A stretch of 10,032 bases of DNA, from the NCBI GenBank assembly GCA_945860325.1, contig CAMARL010000058.1:1-10032 (forward strand). Reading direction: 5' to 3'. Shown here one piece after another: positions 1 to 7,481 of this stretch (the stretch's first letter is position 1; every line of letters begins with the position of its first letter). The notes under the pieces were generated by a model that searched no databases, was not told where the DNA came from, and saw only the letters and a program-made list of their open reading frames with translations. This DNA comes from Spirosoma fluviale. GTDB taxonomy: Bacteria; Bacteroidota; Bacteroidia; Cytophagales; Spirosomataceae. Made by a program: the position numbers and the translations under genes.

Positions 1-575
1 TCATCATGTTGTTTGGTAAATAATATTTTCACCCCGGTATAAACTAAAAATGCCCCAAAAACGTAAATGATCCAATCAAATTTTTGCAACAGGGCCGCCC
101 CCAAGAAGATGAAAATCAAACGCAAAATGATCGCTCCTAAAATACCCCAAACTAAGATCTTTTTATAGTAGCGCTTTTGAACACCAAAGGAATTGAAAAT
201 TAAAATGAAGACAAATACATTGTCGGCCGACAACGAATATTCGACCAAATACCCCGTAATAAACTCAAGAGATAAATTATTTTGAAAAATGGTTAGTTGG
301 TCCGCAAATGTACCCATCCCCAACTCTATATGAGGAGCATACAACTCTTTGACGGCAATTAATCCATTTACATCGGTAATGCCATGCACCATACCCCCAA
401 ATTGCCTCAAAAAAAAGTAAAACGATACCGCTAAAAGGACCCATGCTCCCGTCCAAAAACCCGCCTCTTTAAAAGTAACCTCCGCAGCACCCGCCTTTTT
501 GAAAATTCCTAGATCCACAAGCATGACGGCAATGACCAAGATTGAAAAAATAAGAAAAAATAGAGATTCGCTCAT
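1..575 (-). CDS. TerC/Alx-family integral membrane protein, N-terminal part (3' end outside window)
   Basis: The reverse strand reads open from an ATG at 575 to the window edge, giving 191 codons of a hydrophobic protein. An N-terminal membrane segment (about residues 4-22, ending in the acidic VDLG) is followed by a second (about 42-56), a hydrophilic loop, and the family signature EYSLSADNVFVFILIF (112-127). Two more membrane segments follow (about 140-163 and 167-186), with GILGAIILR and VFGAFLVYTGVKI as in TerC/Alx proteins. The Asp residues in membrane segments (D21, D118) are the conserved polar positions of the family. TerC/Alx proteins are linked to metal handling; E. coli Alx is implicated in Mn2+ export. 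The exact ion here cannot be told. The loop between segments 2 and 3 (about 57-103) seems longer than in E. coli Alx as I remember it. There is no room upstream for the yybP-ykoY Mn riboswitch that often precedes Alx genes. Confidence 0.9.
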   Translation of the reverse strand, partial: MSESLFFLIFSILVIAVMLVDLGIFKKAGAAEVTFKEAGFWTGAWVLLAVSFYFFLRQFGGMVHGITDVNGLIAVKELYAPHIELGMGTFADQLTIFQNNLSLEFITGYLVEYSLSADNVFVFILIFNSFGVQKRYYKKILVWGILGAIILRLIFIFLGAALLQKFDWIIYVFGAFLVYTGVKILFTKQHD

Positions 576-631
576 AAATATTTAATTTTACCTTTAGGCG
601 ACACAAAGGTCGCAAAAATTAGCCAAAAATT
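576..631. promoter_or_regulatory. Divergent intergenic region between terC-like gene and glycosyltransferase
   Basis: This 56-bp spacer must hold both divergent start signals. On the plus strand TACCTTTA at 589-596 matches the TAnnTTTG box at all but the last base, 36 nt before the glycosyltransferase ATG, but only TTCG (567-570) is found at the expected -33 distance. On the minus strand GACCTTTG (604-611) matches all but the first base, 29 nt before the terC-like ATG, with no matching -33 box. A short dyad, GCGAC (598-602) and GTCGC (609-613) around a 6-nt loop, lies between the two. These are near-consensus matches only. Confidence 0.35.
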
Positions 632-1369
632 ATGTACGAAGGGAAAAAGGTTATCGTCGTGATGCCGGCTTACAAGGCCGCTTTAACATTAGAAAAAACA
701 TATCAAGAAATACCGCATGATTGGGTGGATGAAGTGATTTTAGTGGATGATTATAGTCCAGATAATACGGTAGAAGTAGCGAAAAAAATTGGTATTAAGC
801 ACATCGTGCAACATGATAAAAACCTTGGCTATGGTGGAAATCAAAAATCATGTTACACAAAAGCCCTTGCCTTAGGTGGTGACATTGTGATCATGCTGCA
901 TCCCGATTACCAATACACGCCCATGTTATTAAAAGCCATGATTTCCATTATTGGAAATGGTTTATACCCCGTAGTTTTTGCCTCTAGAATTTTAGGAAAA
1001 GGTGCATTAAAAGGGGGTATGCCTATTTATAAATACATTGCCAACCGACTATTAACGCTGTTTCAAAATATATTAATTGACCAAAAACTCTCAGAATACC
1101 ACACAGGATATCGGGCTTTTTCCAAGGAAGCGCTCGAAGCTGTACAGTTTACAAAATGTGACAACGATTTTATTTTTGATAATCAAATGGTGTTGCAATT
1201 GTTTTGGAAGGGATTTGAAGTAGGTGAAGTAACCTGCCCGACTAAATACTTCGAAGAAGCCTCCTCGATTAATTTTAAACGAAGTTCCATCTATGGCATA
1301 GGTGTTTTATGGTATTCAGTTCGCTACCGTCTGGCCAAATGGGGGTGGCATTGGGATTTGGTGGAATAG
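632..1369 (+). CDS. GT2-family (DPM1-like) soluble glycosyltransferase
   Basis: This 245-residue protein has a GT-A fold N-terminus. It opens with VIVVMPAYKAALTLEKT (residues 7-23), then EVILVDDYSPDNT (34-46), whose Asp pair binds the nucleotide. NLGYGGNQK (64-72) follows. The metal-site position reads MLHPDYQYTP (88-97), so the usual DxD of dolichol-phosphate-mannose-synthase-like enzymes is HPD here. EYHTGYRAFS (155-164) matches the acceptor-side D/E-x-x-S/T-G-F/Y-R motif. No membrane segments follow, unlike polyprenyl glycosyltransferases with C-terminal helices, so the enzyme is probably cytoplasmic or peripheral. It likely transfers a sugar from a nucleotide donor to a lipid carrier or glycan, but donor and acceptor cannot be assigned. 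The ATG at 632 lies directly before the conserved first strand. The gene stands alone, with divergent and convergent neighbours, so no operon context helps. Confidence 0.88.
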   Translation: MYEGKKVIVVMPAYKAALTLEKTYQEIPHDWVDEVILVDDYSPDNTVEVAKKIGIKHIVQHDKNLGYGGNQKSCYTKALALGGDIVIMLHPDYQYTPMLLKAMISIIGNGLYPVVFASRILGKGALKGGMPIYKYIANRLLTLFQNILIDQKLSEYHTGYRAFSKEALEAVQFTKCDNDFIFDNQMVLQLFWKGFEVGEVTCPTKYFEEASSINFKRSSIYGIGVLWYSVRYRLAKWGWHWDLVE

Positions 1370-1378
1370 TTATTTTGT

Positions 1379-1407
1379 TTCAAGCCTTATCTTTTATAAG
1401 GTTTGAA
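1379..1407. terminator. Intergenic hairpin between convergent genes, possible bidirectional terminator
   Basis: A 12-bp stem pairs TTCAAGCCTTAT (1379-1390) with ATAAGGTTTGAA (1396-1407), with one G-T wobble and a 5-nt loop CTTTT. It fills most of the 52-bp gap between two convergent stop codons, where a shared 3'-end structure is expected. Neither strand has a run of T directly after the stem (plus continues CCATTG, minus continues AACAAAATAA), so it is not a textbook intrinsic terminator. It could act as a weak terminator or as an mRNA 3'-end stabiliser. Confidence 0.5.
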
Positions 1408-1421
1408 CCATTGAAAAATTC

Positions 1422-3809
1422 CTACAGTCGAATATTGAGCCCCAATAAAAAGTTGAACCCCGCCTGAGGATATTGAAAATTTTCCGTCGTTAATTCGCCA
1501 GCATATAGGTAACTGTAGGTATATCCATTGGATGAGTACATCGAATTCAGCACATTATTCATCAATAAAGTAGAGCTGATTCGTTTAGAAAACACATAGC
1601 TAAATCTCAAATCTTGAGTGACATAAGCAGCCAATGAACGCTTTTCCGTTGACGTATTATCTAAATATTGCTTACCCACATATTTAAACAAAAGCGCTCC
1701 TTCAAATGCTCCTCTTTTATAGGTAATCGTATTCCCAGCAATAACACCAGGCGAATAGGCTATATCGGTTGTGCCATGTGGGATAATGACTTCGGCGTAA
1801 TTTTCATAATCGGTCAACTTCTCATTAAAATTTTGAATTTTATTTTGGCTCAACGTTACATTTCCCGACCACAGGAGATGTGGCAAAATTTGATAATTCA
1901 AGGAAGCCTCCAGACCTAACCGATAACTGTCCGGTGCATTGGTGCGAATCGCTTCGCCTACATTATTTAAGGCGCCCGTGAGGACCAATTGATCCTTATA
2001 TTTCATGAAATAACCGTTCAATTGCAAGGCATATTTTTTTCCAGTTCGCTGATATCCAAGCTCATAATCCTGTAAGTATTCGGGTCGGGGTGCAGAATTT
2101 GGGTTGTCTACAAAATCTTGCCGACTAGGTTCTTTGCTACCCAAGGAGATCGAAGAATAAATTTTTGATTCGTCTGAAATCTGATGTGTCAAACCCGCTT
2201 TGGGGTTAAAAAATTGATAGCTATTTTGATTGTTCAATGTCAAAAATTTATCCGCCGTACCCAACATAGAATATCCCACCGTCCGATATTGCAAATCAAG
2301 GTAGGAATTCCATCGATCAGCTAAAACCAAATTAGCTTTTGCATAGAAGTTCAAATCTGTCTTTTGGGATCTACTTCGATACCACTCATATCCTTTATAG
2401 GAAACGGGCAAGGATTTTCCCTCCGTAATAAGTCCATAATGTCTCCCCACATATCGATTCCAAGCACCTCCAAAATTGAATTTAATCTTGGCCGATCCTT
2501 CGTATTGCATAGAAAAAGTCGTTCCATAAAAATCATTATCCAACCACTTTTGGCGCACCAAATCCGTACTAATTTTTGAATTTATTCCATAATTTTCTAA
2601 AGCAGCCTGAGGCTTGAATTCTTCATAAAACCCTCTTCCATAAGTATAATGGGCATTTAAATCTAAATTCCAGGAAGCAGAAATTCGATGATTTGTCAAC
2701 AATTGCAAATGATCCTGTGCATAATTATCCGTTTGGTTTGCATAGGTATAATAATTGTACGTCCGACCAGATTTTAATAAGTTTTCGGCGTCCGCGGTCG
2801 ACAAATAATTGCGCTCAATATAAGCCTGCATCTCAGTCAAAGACCCACTCACACGAGATTCTGGAGTCCCATACCAGGACTGAAAAGTCTTCTCTTTGCC
2901 AAGAAAATAATTTAAACGTACAAAGCTTTTCGAGCCAAAATAAGCAGCCGACAAATAAGCCGATTGAAGATTAGAGGATGCGCGGTCGATGAAGCCATCC
3001 GAAACGATTCTAGACAAACGTCCATCCACTGTAAATTTGCTTCCCAATAACCCTGAACCCAATTGCAGCGTTGTCTTAAGGGTTCCGAAAGATCCACCAG
3101 AAGCATTTATTTCCGCATATGGCTTCGCTTCAAAATGATTCGTTTGCATATTAACCGATCCTCCAAAAGCACCAGCACCATTTGTTGACGTTCCCACCCC
3201 CCGCTGTATTTGCACAGAATTGACCGAGCTCGCGAAATCTGGCATATTGACCCAATAGGTTCCTTGAGATTCAGAATCATTCACCGGAATTCCATTGATC
3301 GTCACGTTGACCCTCGTCGCATCAGAGCCTCGAATTCTAATTCCCGTATACCCGACTCCAGCGCCCGCATCAGAAGTAGTCACGACAGATGGCGTAAAAT
3401 TTAGCAAATTGGGCATATCTTGACCCAGATTATTTTTACCCAATTCCGCCGCAGAAACATTTGAAAAGGCCATCGCGGAATTTTCACCCGCGCGCAATGA
3501 ATTGACCATCACCTCATCTTGTAAAAAACTAGAACGTTTTAATTCGACACGGTTTGCTTTTTCAGCTAAAATCTCGACCGGCTCATAGCCAACAAAACTA
3601 ATTTTCAGGGTGTTTTTTTGAGGTAGCAAACGAATGGAAAAATATCCATTGGCATCCGTAATCGTTCCATTGGGGCTTCCTATAACAGAAACTGAGGCGC
3701 CCCATAAGGGAGTTTTGGATTCCAAGTCTACTACTTGGCCTCGTATTTTTTGCGCATAAATCTGCTGTACCGAAACAAACAAAATAAATAATGTCATTAA
3801 CTTTTTCAT
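1422..3809 (-). CDS. TonB-dependent outer-membrane receptor under TPP riboswitch control (predicted thiamine uptake)
   Basis: Read from the ATG at 3809 the protein has 795 residues. A signal peptide MKKLMTLFILFVSVQQIYA is followed by Gln at the likely cleavage site. Next come a carboxypeptidase-regulatory-like domain (about 22-90, with GASVSVIG and LKISFVGYEPVEI), a TonB-box-like DEVMVNS (98-104), a plug domain (about 112-222, with IRIRGSDATRVNVTINGIPV and VQIQRGVGTSTNGAGAFGG), and a 22-stranded-type barrel to the C-terminus. TonB-dependent receptors use proton-motive force through TonB-ExbBD to bring scarce ligands across the outer membrane. The substrate is inferred from the TPP riboswitch in the leader: TPP-regulated receptors of this kind in Bacteroidota are predicted or shown to take up thiamine. 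No pnuT, tenA or thi gene lies beside it, so the inner-membrane step must be encoded elsewhere. An in-frame TTG at 3827 would add six residues before the signal peptide and is less likely. Confidence 0.9.
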   Translation of the reverse strand: MKKLMTLFILFVSVQQIYAQKIRGQVVDLESKTPLWGASVSVIGSPNGTITDANGYFSIRLLPQKNTLKISFVGYEPVEILAEKANRVELKRSSFLQDEVMVNSLRAGENSAMAFSNVSAAELGKNNLGQDMPNLLNFTPSVVTTSDAGAGVGYTGIRIRGSDATRVNVTINGIPVNDSESQGTYWVNMPDFASSVNSVQIQRGVGTSTNGAGAFGGSVNMQTNHFEAKPYAEINASGGSFGTLKTTLQLGSGLLGSKFTVDGRLSRIVSDGFIDRASSNLQSAYLSAAYFGSKSFVRLNYFLGKEKTFQSWYGTPESRVSGSLTEMQAYIERNYLSTADAENLLKSGRTYNYYTYANQTDNYAQDHLQLLTNHRISASWNLDLNAHYTYGRGFYEEFKPQAALENYGINSKISTDLVRQKWLDNDFYGTTFSMQYEGSAKIKFNFGGAWNRYVGRHYGLITEGKSLPVSYKGYEWYRSRSQKTDLNFYAKANLVLADRWNSYLDLQYRTVGYSMLGTADKFLTLNNQNSYQFFNPKAGLTHQISDESKIYSSISLGSKEPSRQDFVDNPNSAPRPEYLQDYELGYQRTGKKYALQLNGYFMKYKDQLVLTGALNNVGEAIRTNAPDSYRLGLEASLNYQILPHLLWSGNVTLSQNKIQNFNEKLTDYENYAEVIIPHGTTDIAYSPGVIAGNTITYKRGAFEGALLFKYVGKQYLDNTSTEKRSLAAYVTQDLRFSYVFSKRISSTLLMNNVLNSMYSSNGYTYSYLYAGELTTENFQYPQAGFNFLLGLNIRL

Positions 3810-3838
3810 GTTTGAAAATTTTAACAACAGGTAAAGGA

Positions 3839-3860
3839 GTCAAATCCCGTATGATTTAAC
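3839..3860 (-). promoter_or_regulatory. Leader hairpin 2 of the TonB receptor mRNA
   Basis: In the receptor mRNA GUUAAAUC (3860-3853) pairs with GAUUUGAC (3846-3839): eight base pairs with one U-G wobble and a 6-nt loop AUACGG. It lies 51 nt downstream of the aptamer closing helix and 29 nt before the ATG at 3809. The following bases (UCCUUUACCUGUUGUU) are pyrimidine-rich but not a U run. It could be part of the riboswitch expression platform, either as a weak terminator or by controlling access to the AU-rich initiation region. That role is inferred. Confidence 0.4.
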
Positions 3861-3886
3861 AATAACCCTAATTTTTTGATTTTTTT

Positions 3887-3908
3887 GAGTTTTCAGCGCT
3901 AAAAACTC
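3887..3908 (-). promoter_or_regulatory. Leader hairpin 1, directly after the TPP aptamer
   Basis: GAGUUUU (3908-3902) pairs perfectly with AAAACUC (3893-3887) around an 8-nt loop UAGCGCUG. The stem starts one base after the 3' strand of aptamer helix P1 and is followed by A-rich RNA (AAAAAAAUCAAAAAAUU), so it is not an intrinsic terminator. If the stem extends outward, P1 bases UUUU (3915-3912) can pair with the downstream A run across mismatches, which would compete with P1. This makes it a candidate switch element, but the extra pairs are weak. Confidence 0.4.
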
Positions 3909-3909
3909 T

Positions 3910-3990
3910 ACAAAATCCCTTCGACAGCATTATCCGTATCAGGTTCAATGGGTATAATCTCAGCCTATTTTTCAAGGCACCCCTTTTTGT
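3910..3990 (-). promoter_or_regulatory. TPP riboswitch (THI element)
   Basis: The minus strand carries the conserved THI-box core in order: GGGGTGCC (3983-3976), GGCTGAGA (3964-3957), TACCC (3953-3949), GAACCTGAT (3946-3938), CGGATAATGC (3936-3927) and GTCGAAGGGA (3925-3916). Helix P1 closes with six perfect pairs, ACAAAA (3990-3985) with UUUUGU (3915-3910). The CUGAGA loop and the GGAUAAUGC segment are the pyrimidine- and pyrophosphate-sensing parts of the aptamer family. TPP binding normally lowers expression of the downstream gene, here the TonB-dependent receptor. The predicted promoter just upstream puts the transcript start within one or two bases of P1, so the mRNA effectively begins with the aptamer. 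Confidence 0.95.
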
Positions 3991-3997
3991 GGATGCA

Positions 3998-4027
3998 CAA
4001 AGATATAAATTTTTCTACCTTTGCAAT
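3998..4027 (-). promoter_or_regulatory. Promoter of the riboswitch-TonB receptor transcript
   Basis: On the minus strand TATCTTTG (4005-3998) is a perfect TAnnTTTG -7 box. ATTG (4027-4024) lies 18 nt upstream, within the usual 17-23 nt distance and one base off TTTG. The expected transcript start near 3991 coincides with the first base of the TPP aptamer, which supports the assignment independently. Confidence 0.75.
4016..4023 (+). promoter_or_regulatory. Promoter -7 box of mfd
   Basis: TACCTTTG is a perfect TAnnTTTG box, 40 nt before the mfd ATG, predicting a leader of about 34 nt. The only TTTG upstream (3986-3989) is 26 nt away, longer than usual, so the -33 part is weak or absent. The box lies inside the spacer of the opposing receptor promoter. 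Confidence 0.65.
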
Positions 4028-4063
4028 CCCAATTTAAAATTTTTTACCCGATGTAGGGATATT

Positions 4064-7000
4064 ATGATTGTTAAAGATTTCCTCCAATTATATAAGTATG
4101 ATGGGATTGTGCAAACAATTTCCCAGCAAATTACTATCGCAAATAAAGGGAGTTTGTTTTATATAAAAGGGCTATGTGGCGCCCTAGACACCGTTTTAAT
4201 TGCCGCATTAAGTCAAGAAAAAAATCCGTTTCTACTCGTTTGTGAAGAAAAAGAGGAAGCTCAATATGTGTTGAACGACCTGCAATCACTCTTAGGTGAT
4301 ACCGCTGTTATGCTTTTTCCCATGTCACATAAAAAACCCTATGAGTGGGAGGAAGTAGATAATGCCAATGTGCTTATGCGGGCGGAAGTGCTGAATACAT
4401 TGAGCAATTACCATGATCAAATATTAGTCTTAGTCACCTACCCAGAGGCTTTAACGGATAAGGTGATTAATCGAAAATCCCTTGTAAAAAATACACTTTC
4501 GATCCGAGTGGGGGATAAAATTGATCCCACTTTTGTGGCAGAGACATTAAATGAATATGATTTTGAGCGAACCGATTTTGTCTATGAAGCGGGTCAATAT
4601 TCCGTGCGCGGAGGAATTTTAGATGTCTTTTCCTATGCTGCCGAATTTCCTTATCGGCTTGATTTTTCTGGCAATGAGGTTGAAAGCATACGAACCTTTC
4701 ATCCAGAAACCCAATTGTCCATCCAATCGGTTTCAGCCATGCACCTCATTCCTGACGTGCAAACAAAATTAGTGCAAGAAACTAGAGAAACTTTTTTCTC
4801 TTTTTTGCCAGAAAAAACGAAAGTTTGGATTAAAGACCCAGGCACATTATTAGAAATCATTGAAACCAATTTTGAAAAGGCTACAGCCGATTTTGAGCGA
4901 ATAAAATCCTCCGGAGGCGGAAATATTCAAATCATTAGCGACCCCATTGAACGCTGGGAAACAAAAAAAGACGTAAAAAAATCATTGAGTGGATTTACGC
5001 TAGTGGAATTTGGGAAGCGAGCCTTTTTTAAAGGTGCTACGCTCATCCAATACCCTTCCAAAAATCCCGGTGCCTTCCAGAAAGATTTTGAACGTCTGGC
5101 CGCTGCATTTTTAGAAAATCAAAGTTTGGGCTTTCAAAATATTATTTGTTCAGAATCTGCGCGCCAACTCGAACGTTTGGAAGTCATTTTCAATGAAATA
5201 AATTCTGCCATACAGTTCAAAACAACCCAAATTACGCTAAGAGAAGGGTTTATAGATGAGCAAACAAAAATTGCCTTTTACCCGGACCACCAACTTTTTG
5301 ATCGATACAATCGATTTAAAGAGAAAAATAAATTCTCAAAGAATAAAACCCTAACCTTAATGGAATTACGAAGTTTACAAGTAGGCGATTTTGTGACTCA
5401 CGTGGATTATGGCATCGGTCGTTTCGCGGGTTTAAATATAATTGACACCTCGAACGGCGAACAAGAAGTGATTCGGTTAATCTATCGAGACGACGATGTC
5501 TTGTCGGTATCCATCCATTCCTTGCATAAAATTTCAAAATATTCAGGCAAAGACGGGGCGCCACCAAGCATGTCCAAACTGGGTTCACCCGAATGGGATA
5601 ATAAAAAATCAAAGGTAAAAAGGCAAGTAAAAGACATCGCAAAAGAATTAATTGCACTCTATGCCAAAAGAAAAACTGCCAGGGGATTTGCCTTTTCAGC
5701 TGACACTTATTTACAGGCTGAATTAGAATCATCCTTCATTTATGAAGATACGCCAGACCAAGCAAAAGCGACGGCCGATGTAAAAATGGATATGGAAAAG
5801 CCACATCCGATGGACCGTTTGGTCTGTGGGGATGTGGGTTTTGGAAAGACTGAAATAGCCATCAGAGCGGCATTTAAAGCCGTTGCCGATTCGAGACAAG
5901 TGGCTGTGCTAGTGCCAACCACTATTTTGGCCATGCAGCATTTTAGAACTTTTCATGAGCGACTAGCTGCTTTCCCTTGCAAAGTGGAGTACATCAATCG
6001 CTTCAAATCGAGTAAACAGATTAATGAAACACTCGCGCGAGTGGCCACCGGTGAAACCGATATCCTCATTGGCACCCACCGACTGGTCAATAAAGATGTG
6101 GTATTCAAAAACTTAGGTTTGATGATCATAGACGAAGAACAAAAATTTGGAGTCAAGGTCAAAGACCGGTTAAAAGAAATGCGCGTGGATGTGGATGTAT
6201 TAACGTTAACAGCCACCCCCATTCCTAGGACCCTGCATTTCTCGCTGATGGGTGCGCGTGATTTATCGATCATTGCAACTCCCCCGCCAAATCGCCAACC
6301 AGTTGAAACCAAATTAGTGGTCATGACCGATGAAATTTTAAGGGATGGGGTGCGAAGTGAATTAGCCAGAGGAGGCCAAGTTTTTGTCGTACATAATAAA
6401 ATAAGTGATTTGGAGAGTACGGCCAACCGGATTTTGCGTTTAGTTCCCGATGCTAAAATAGGTGTGGCGCATGGACAGATGGATGGCGATAAATTAGAAA
6501 AAATCATGCTAGGATTTATTGAAGGCCATTTCGATGTGTTAGTTGCCACCAATATCATCGAATCCGGTTTAGATATTCCAAATGCCAACACCATTTATAT
6601 CTTAAACGCAAACCATTTTGGTCTTTCCGATTTACACCAAATGCGTGGCCGAGTAGGCAGGTCTAATAAAAAAGCCTATTGCTTTTTAGCCACTCCATCT
6701 TTAGCCTCCTTAACCAGCGATGCTAGAAAAAGATTAAGTGCCCTAGAAGAATTTGCGGATTTGGGAGACGGCATCAAAGTGGCTATGCGCGATTTAGATA
6801 TTAGAGGGGCTGGAAATTTATTGGGAGGAGAACAAAGTGGATTCATTAATGATTTGGGTTATGACATGTACCATAAAATACTAGATGAGGCAGTCCAAGA
6901 GTTAAAAGAAAATGAATTTAAATCTTTATTTGAGACAGATCTAGGGGTTGTGGCCGAGGCCCTAAAAGTAGATTGCCAAATCGAAACTGATTTAAGAGTT

Positions 7001-7417
7001 CTGATTCCAGAAGATTATGTGAGCAGTATTTCAGAACGATTAGCGTTATATACGCGACTAGACGAGATAGAGAACGAAAAAGAGTTGGATGAATTTATGG
7101 CTGAGGTGAAAGATCGCTTTGGCGAATGGCCAGCAGAAGTACGGGATATGTACGAATTAGTGGCTTGCCGTTGGAAAGCGCAGGTACTCGGAATAGAAAA
7201 AATTACGTTGAAGGGCAATATTTTGAAATTGTATTTCGTTTCTATGGAGGCGCAGCCAAATACAGGTACAACTATAATAGGTCAGGTTATTCAGTTTGTA
7301 AATACCAAAAAAGGAAGCTGCCAACTGCGTGAAAAAGGGGGGAAATTGATCCTCCAAGTACAAAAAGTAAGTACAATAAAAGATTTAAATAGTATTTTGG
7401 TAGATATTTTAGGTTAA
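4064..7417 (+). CDS. mfd: Transcription-repair coupling factor Mfd
   Basis: Mfd is the DNA translocase that removes RNA polymerase stalled at DNA lesions and recruits UvrA for nucleotide excision repair. From the ATG at 4064 it has 1117 residues, close to the roughly 1150 of E. coli Mfd. The N-terminal third is the UvrB-like module (with SVRGGILDVFSYAAEFPYRL). The CarD-like RNA-polymerase-interacting domain starts at about 438 (LQVGDFVTHVDYGIGRFAGL). The RecG-like translocase shows Walker A GDVGFGKTE (589-597), DEEQ (690-693), TLTATPIPRT (714-723), ATNIIESGLDIP (828-839) and QMRGRVGRS (859-867). The C-terminal TRCF domain (about 960-1100) follows, so the protein is complete. A GTG at 3989 is in frame but would place the start inside the riboswitch helix and upstream of the mfd promoter, so I reject it. 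No terminator is visible after the stop. Confidence 0.97.
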   Translation: MIVKDFLQLYKYDGIVQTISQQITIANKGSLFYIKGLCGALDTVLIAALSQEKNPFLLVCEEKEEAQYVLNDLQSLLGDTAVMLFPMSHKKPYEWEEVDNANVLMRAEVLNTLSNYHDQILVLVTYPEALTDKVINRKSLVKNTLSIRVGDKIDPTFVAETLNEYDFERTDFVYEAGQYSVRGGILDVFSYAAEFPYRLDFSGNEVESIRTFHPETQLSIQSVSAMHLIPDVQTKLVQETRETFFSFLPEKTKVWIKDPGTLLEIIETNFEKATADFERIKSSGGGNIQIISDPIERWETKKDVKKSLSGFTLVEFGKRAFFKGATLIQYPSKNPGAFQKDFERLAAAFLENQSLGFQNIICSESARQLERLEVIFNEINSAIQFKTTQITLREGFIDEQTKIAFYPDHQLFDRYNRFKEKNKFSKNKTLTLMELRSLQVGDFVTHVDYGIGRFAGLNIIDTSNGEQEVIRLIYRDDDVLSVSIHSLHKISKYSGKDGAPPSMSKLGSPEWDNKKSKVKRQVKDIAKELIALYAKRKTARGFAFSADTYLQAELESSFIYEDTPDQAKATADVKMDMEKPHPMDRLVCGDVGFGKTEIAIRAAFKAVADSRQVAVLVPTTILAMQHFRTFHERLAAFPCKVEYINRFKSSKQINETLARVATGETDILIGTHRLVNKDVVFKNLGLMIIDEEQKFGVKVKDRLKEMRVDVDVLTLTATPIPRTLHFSLMGARDLSIIATPPPNRQPVETKLVVMTDEILRDGVRSELARGGQVFVVHNKISDLESTANRILRLVPDAKIGVAHGQMDGDKLEKIMLGFIEGHFDVLVATNIIESGLDIPNANTIYILNANHFGLSDLHQMRGRVGRSNKKAYCFLATPSLASLTSDARKRLSALEEFADLGDGIKVAMRDLDIRGAGNLLGGEQSGFINDLGYDMYHKILDEAVQELKENEFKSLFETDLGVVAEALKVDCQIETDLRVLIPEDYVSSISERLALYTRLDEIENEKELDEFMAEVKDRFGEWPAEVRDMYELVACRWKAQVLGIEKITLKGNILKLYFVSMEAQPNTGTTIIGQVIQFVNTKKGSCQLREKGGKLILQVQKVSTIKDLNSILVDILG

Positions 7418-7418
7418 T

Positions 7419-7450
7419 TTTGAGCAAATTGCTTGAATTTCATACCTTTG
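7419..7450 (+). promoter_or_regulatory. Promoter of gldJ, abutting the mfd stop codon
   Basis: TTTG (7419-7422), a 20-nt spacer and TACCTTTG (7443-7450) fully match the Bacteroidota consensus. The -33 box begins two bases after the mfd stop. The predicted start near 7457 leaves a leader of about 25 nt before the ATG. As no terminator is visible, gldJ may also be reached by read-through from mfd. Confidence 0.8.
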
Positions 7451-7481
7451 TTTTTCAAATTCTGTAGAAAAGAACATATAG

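Noticed and set aside
3810..3827. TTG start for the TonB receptor, adding six residues
   Set aside because: The ATG at 3809 begins a standard signal peptide (MKKLMTLFILF), and a TTG start gives no better context.
3989..4063. GTG start for mfd, adding 25 residues
   Set aside because: It lies inside the P1 helix region of the opposite-strand riboswitch and upstream of the mfd -7 box; the added residues do not look like Mfd sequence. The ATG at 4064 fits the promoter.
5316..5732. Antisense open frame of 138 codons opposite mfd
   Set aside because: It is opposite the RNA-polymerase-interacting domain of Mfd, with a composition unlike a real protein and no supporting signals.
5953..6594. Antisense open frame of 213 codons opposite mfd
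   Set aside because: It mirrors the most conserved helicase-motif region of mfd, shows no recognisable domain and has no promoter; typical shadow frame.
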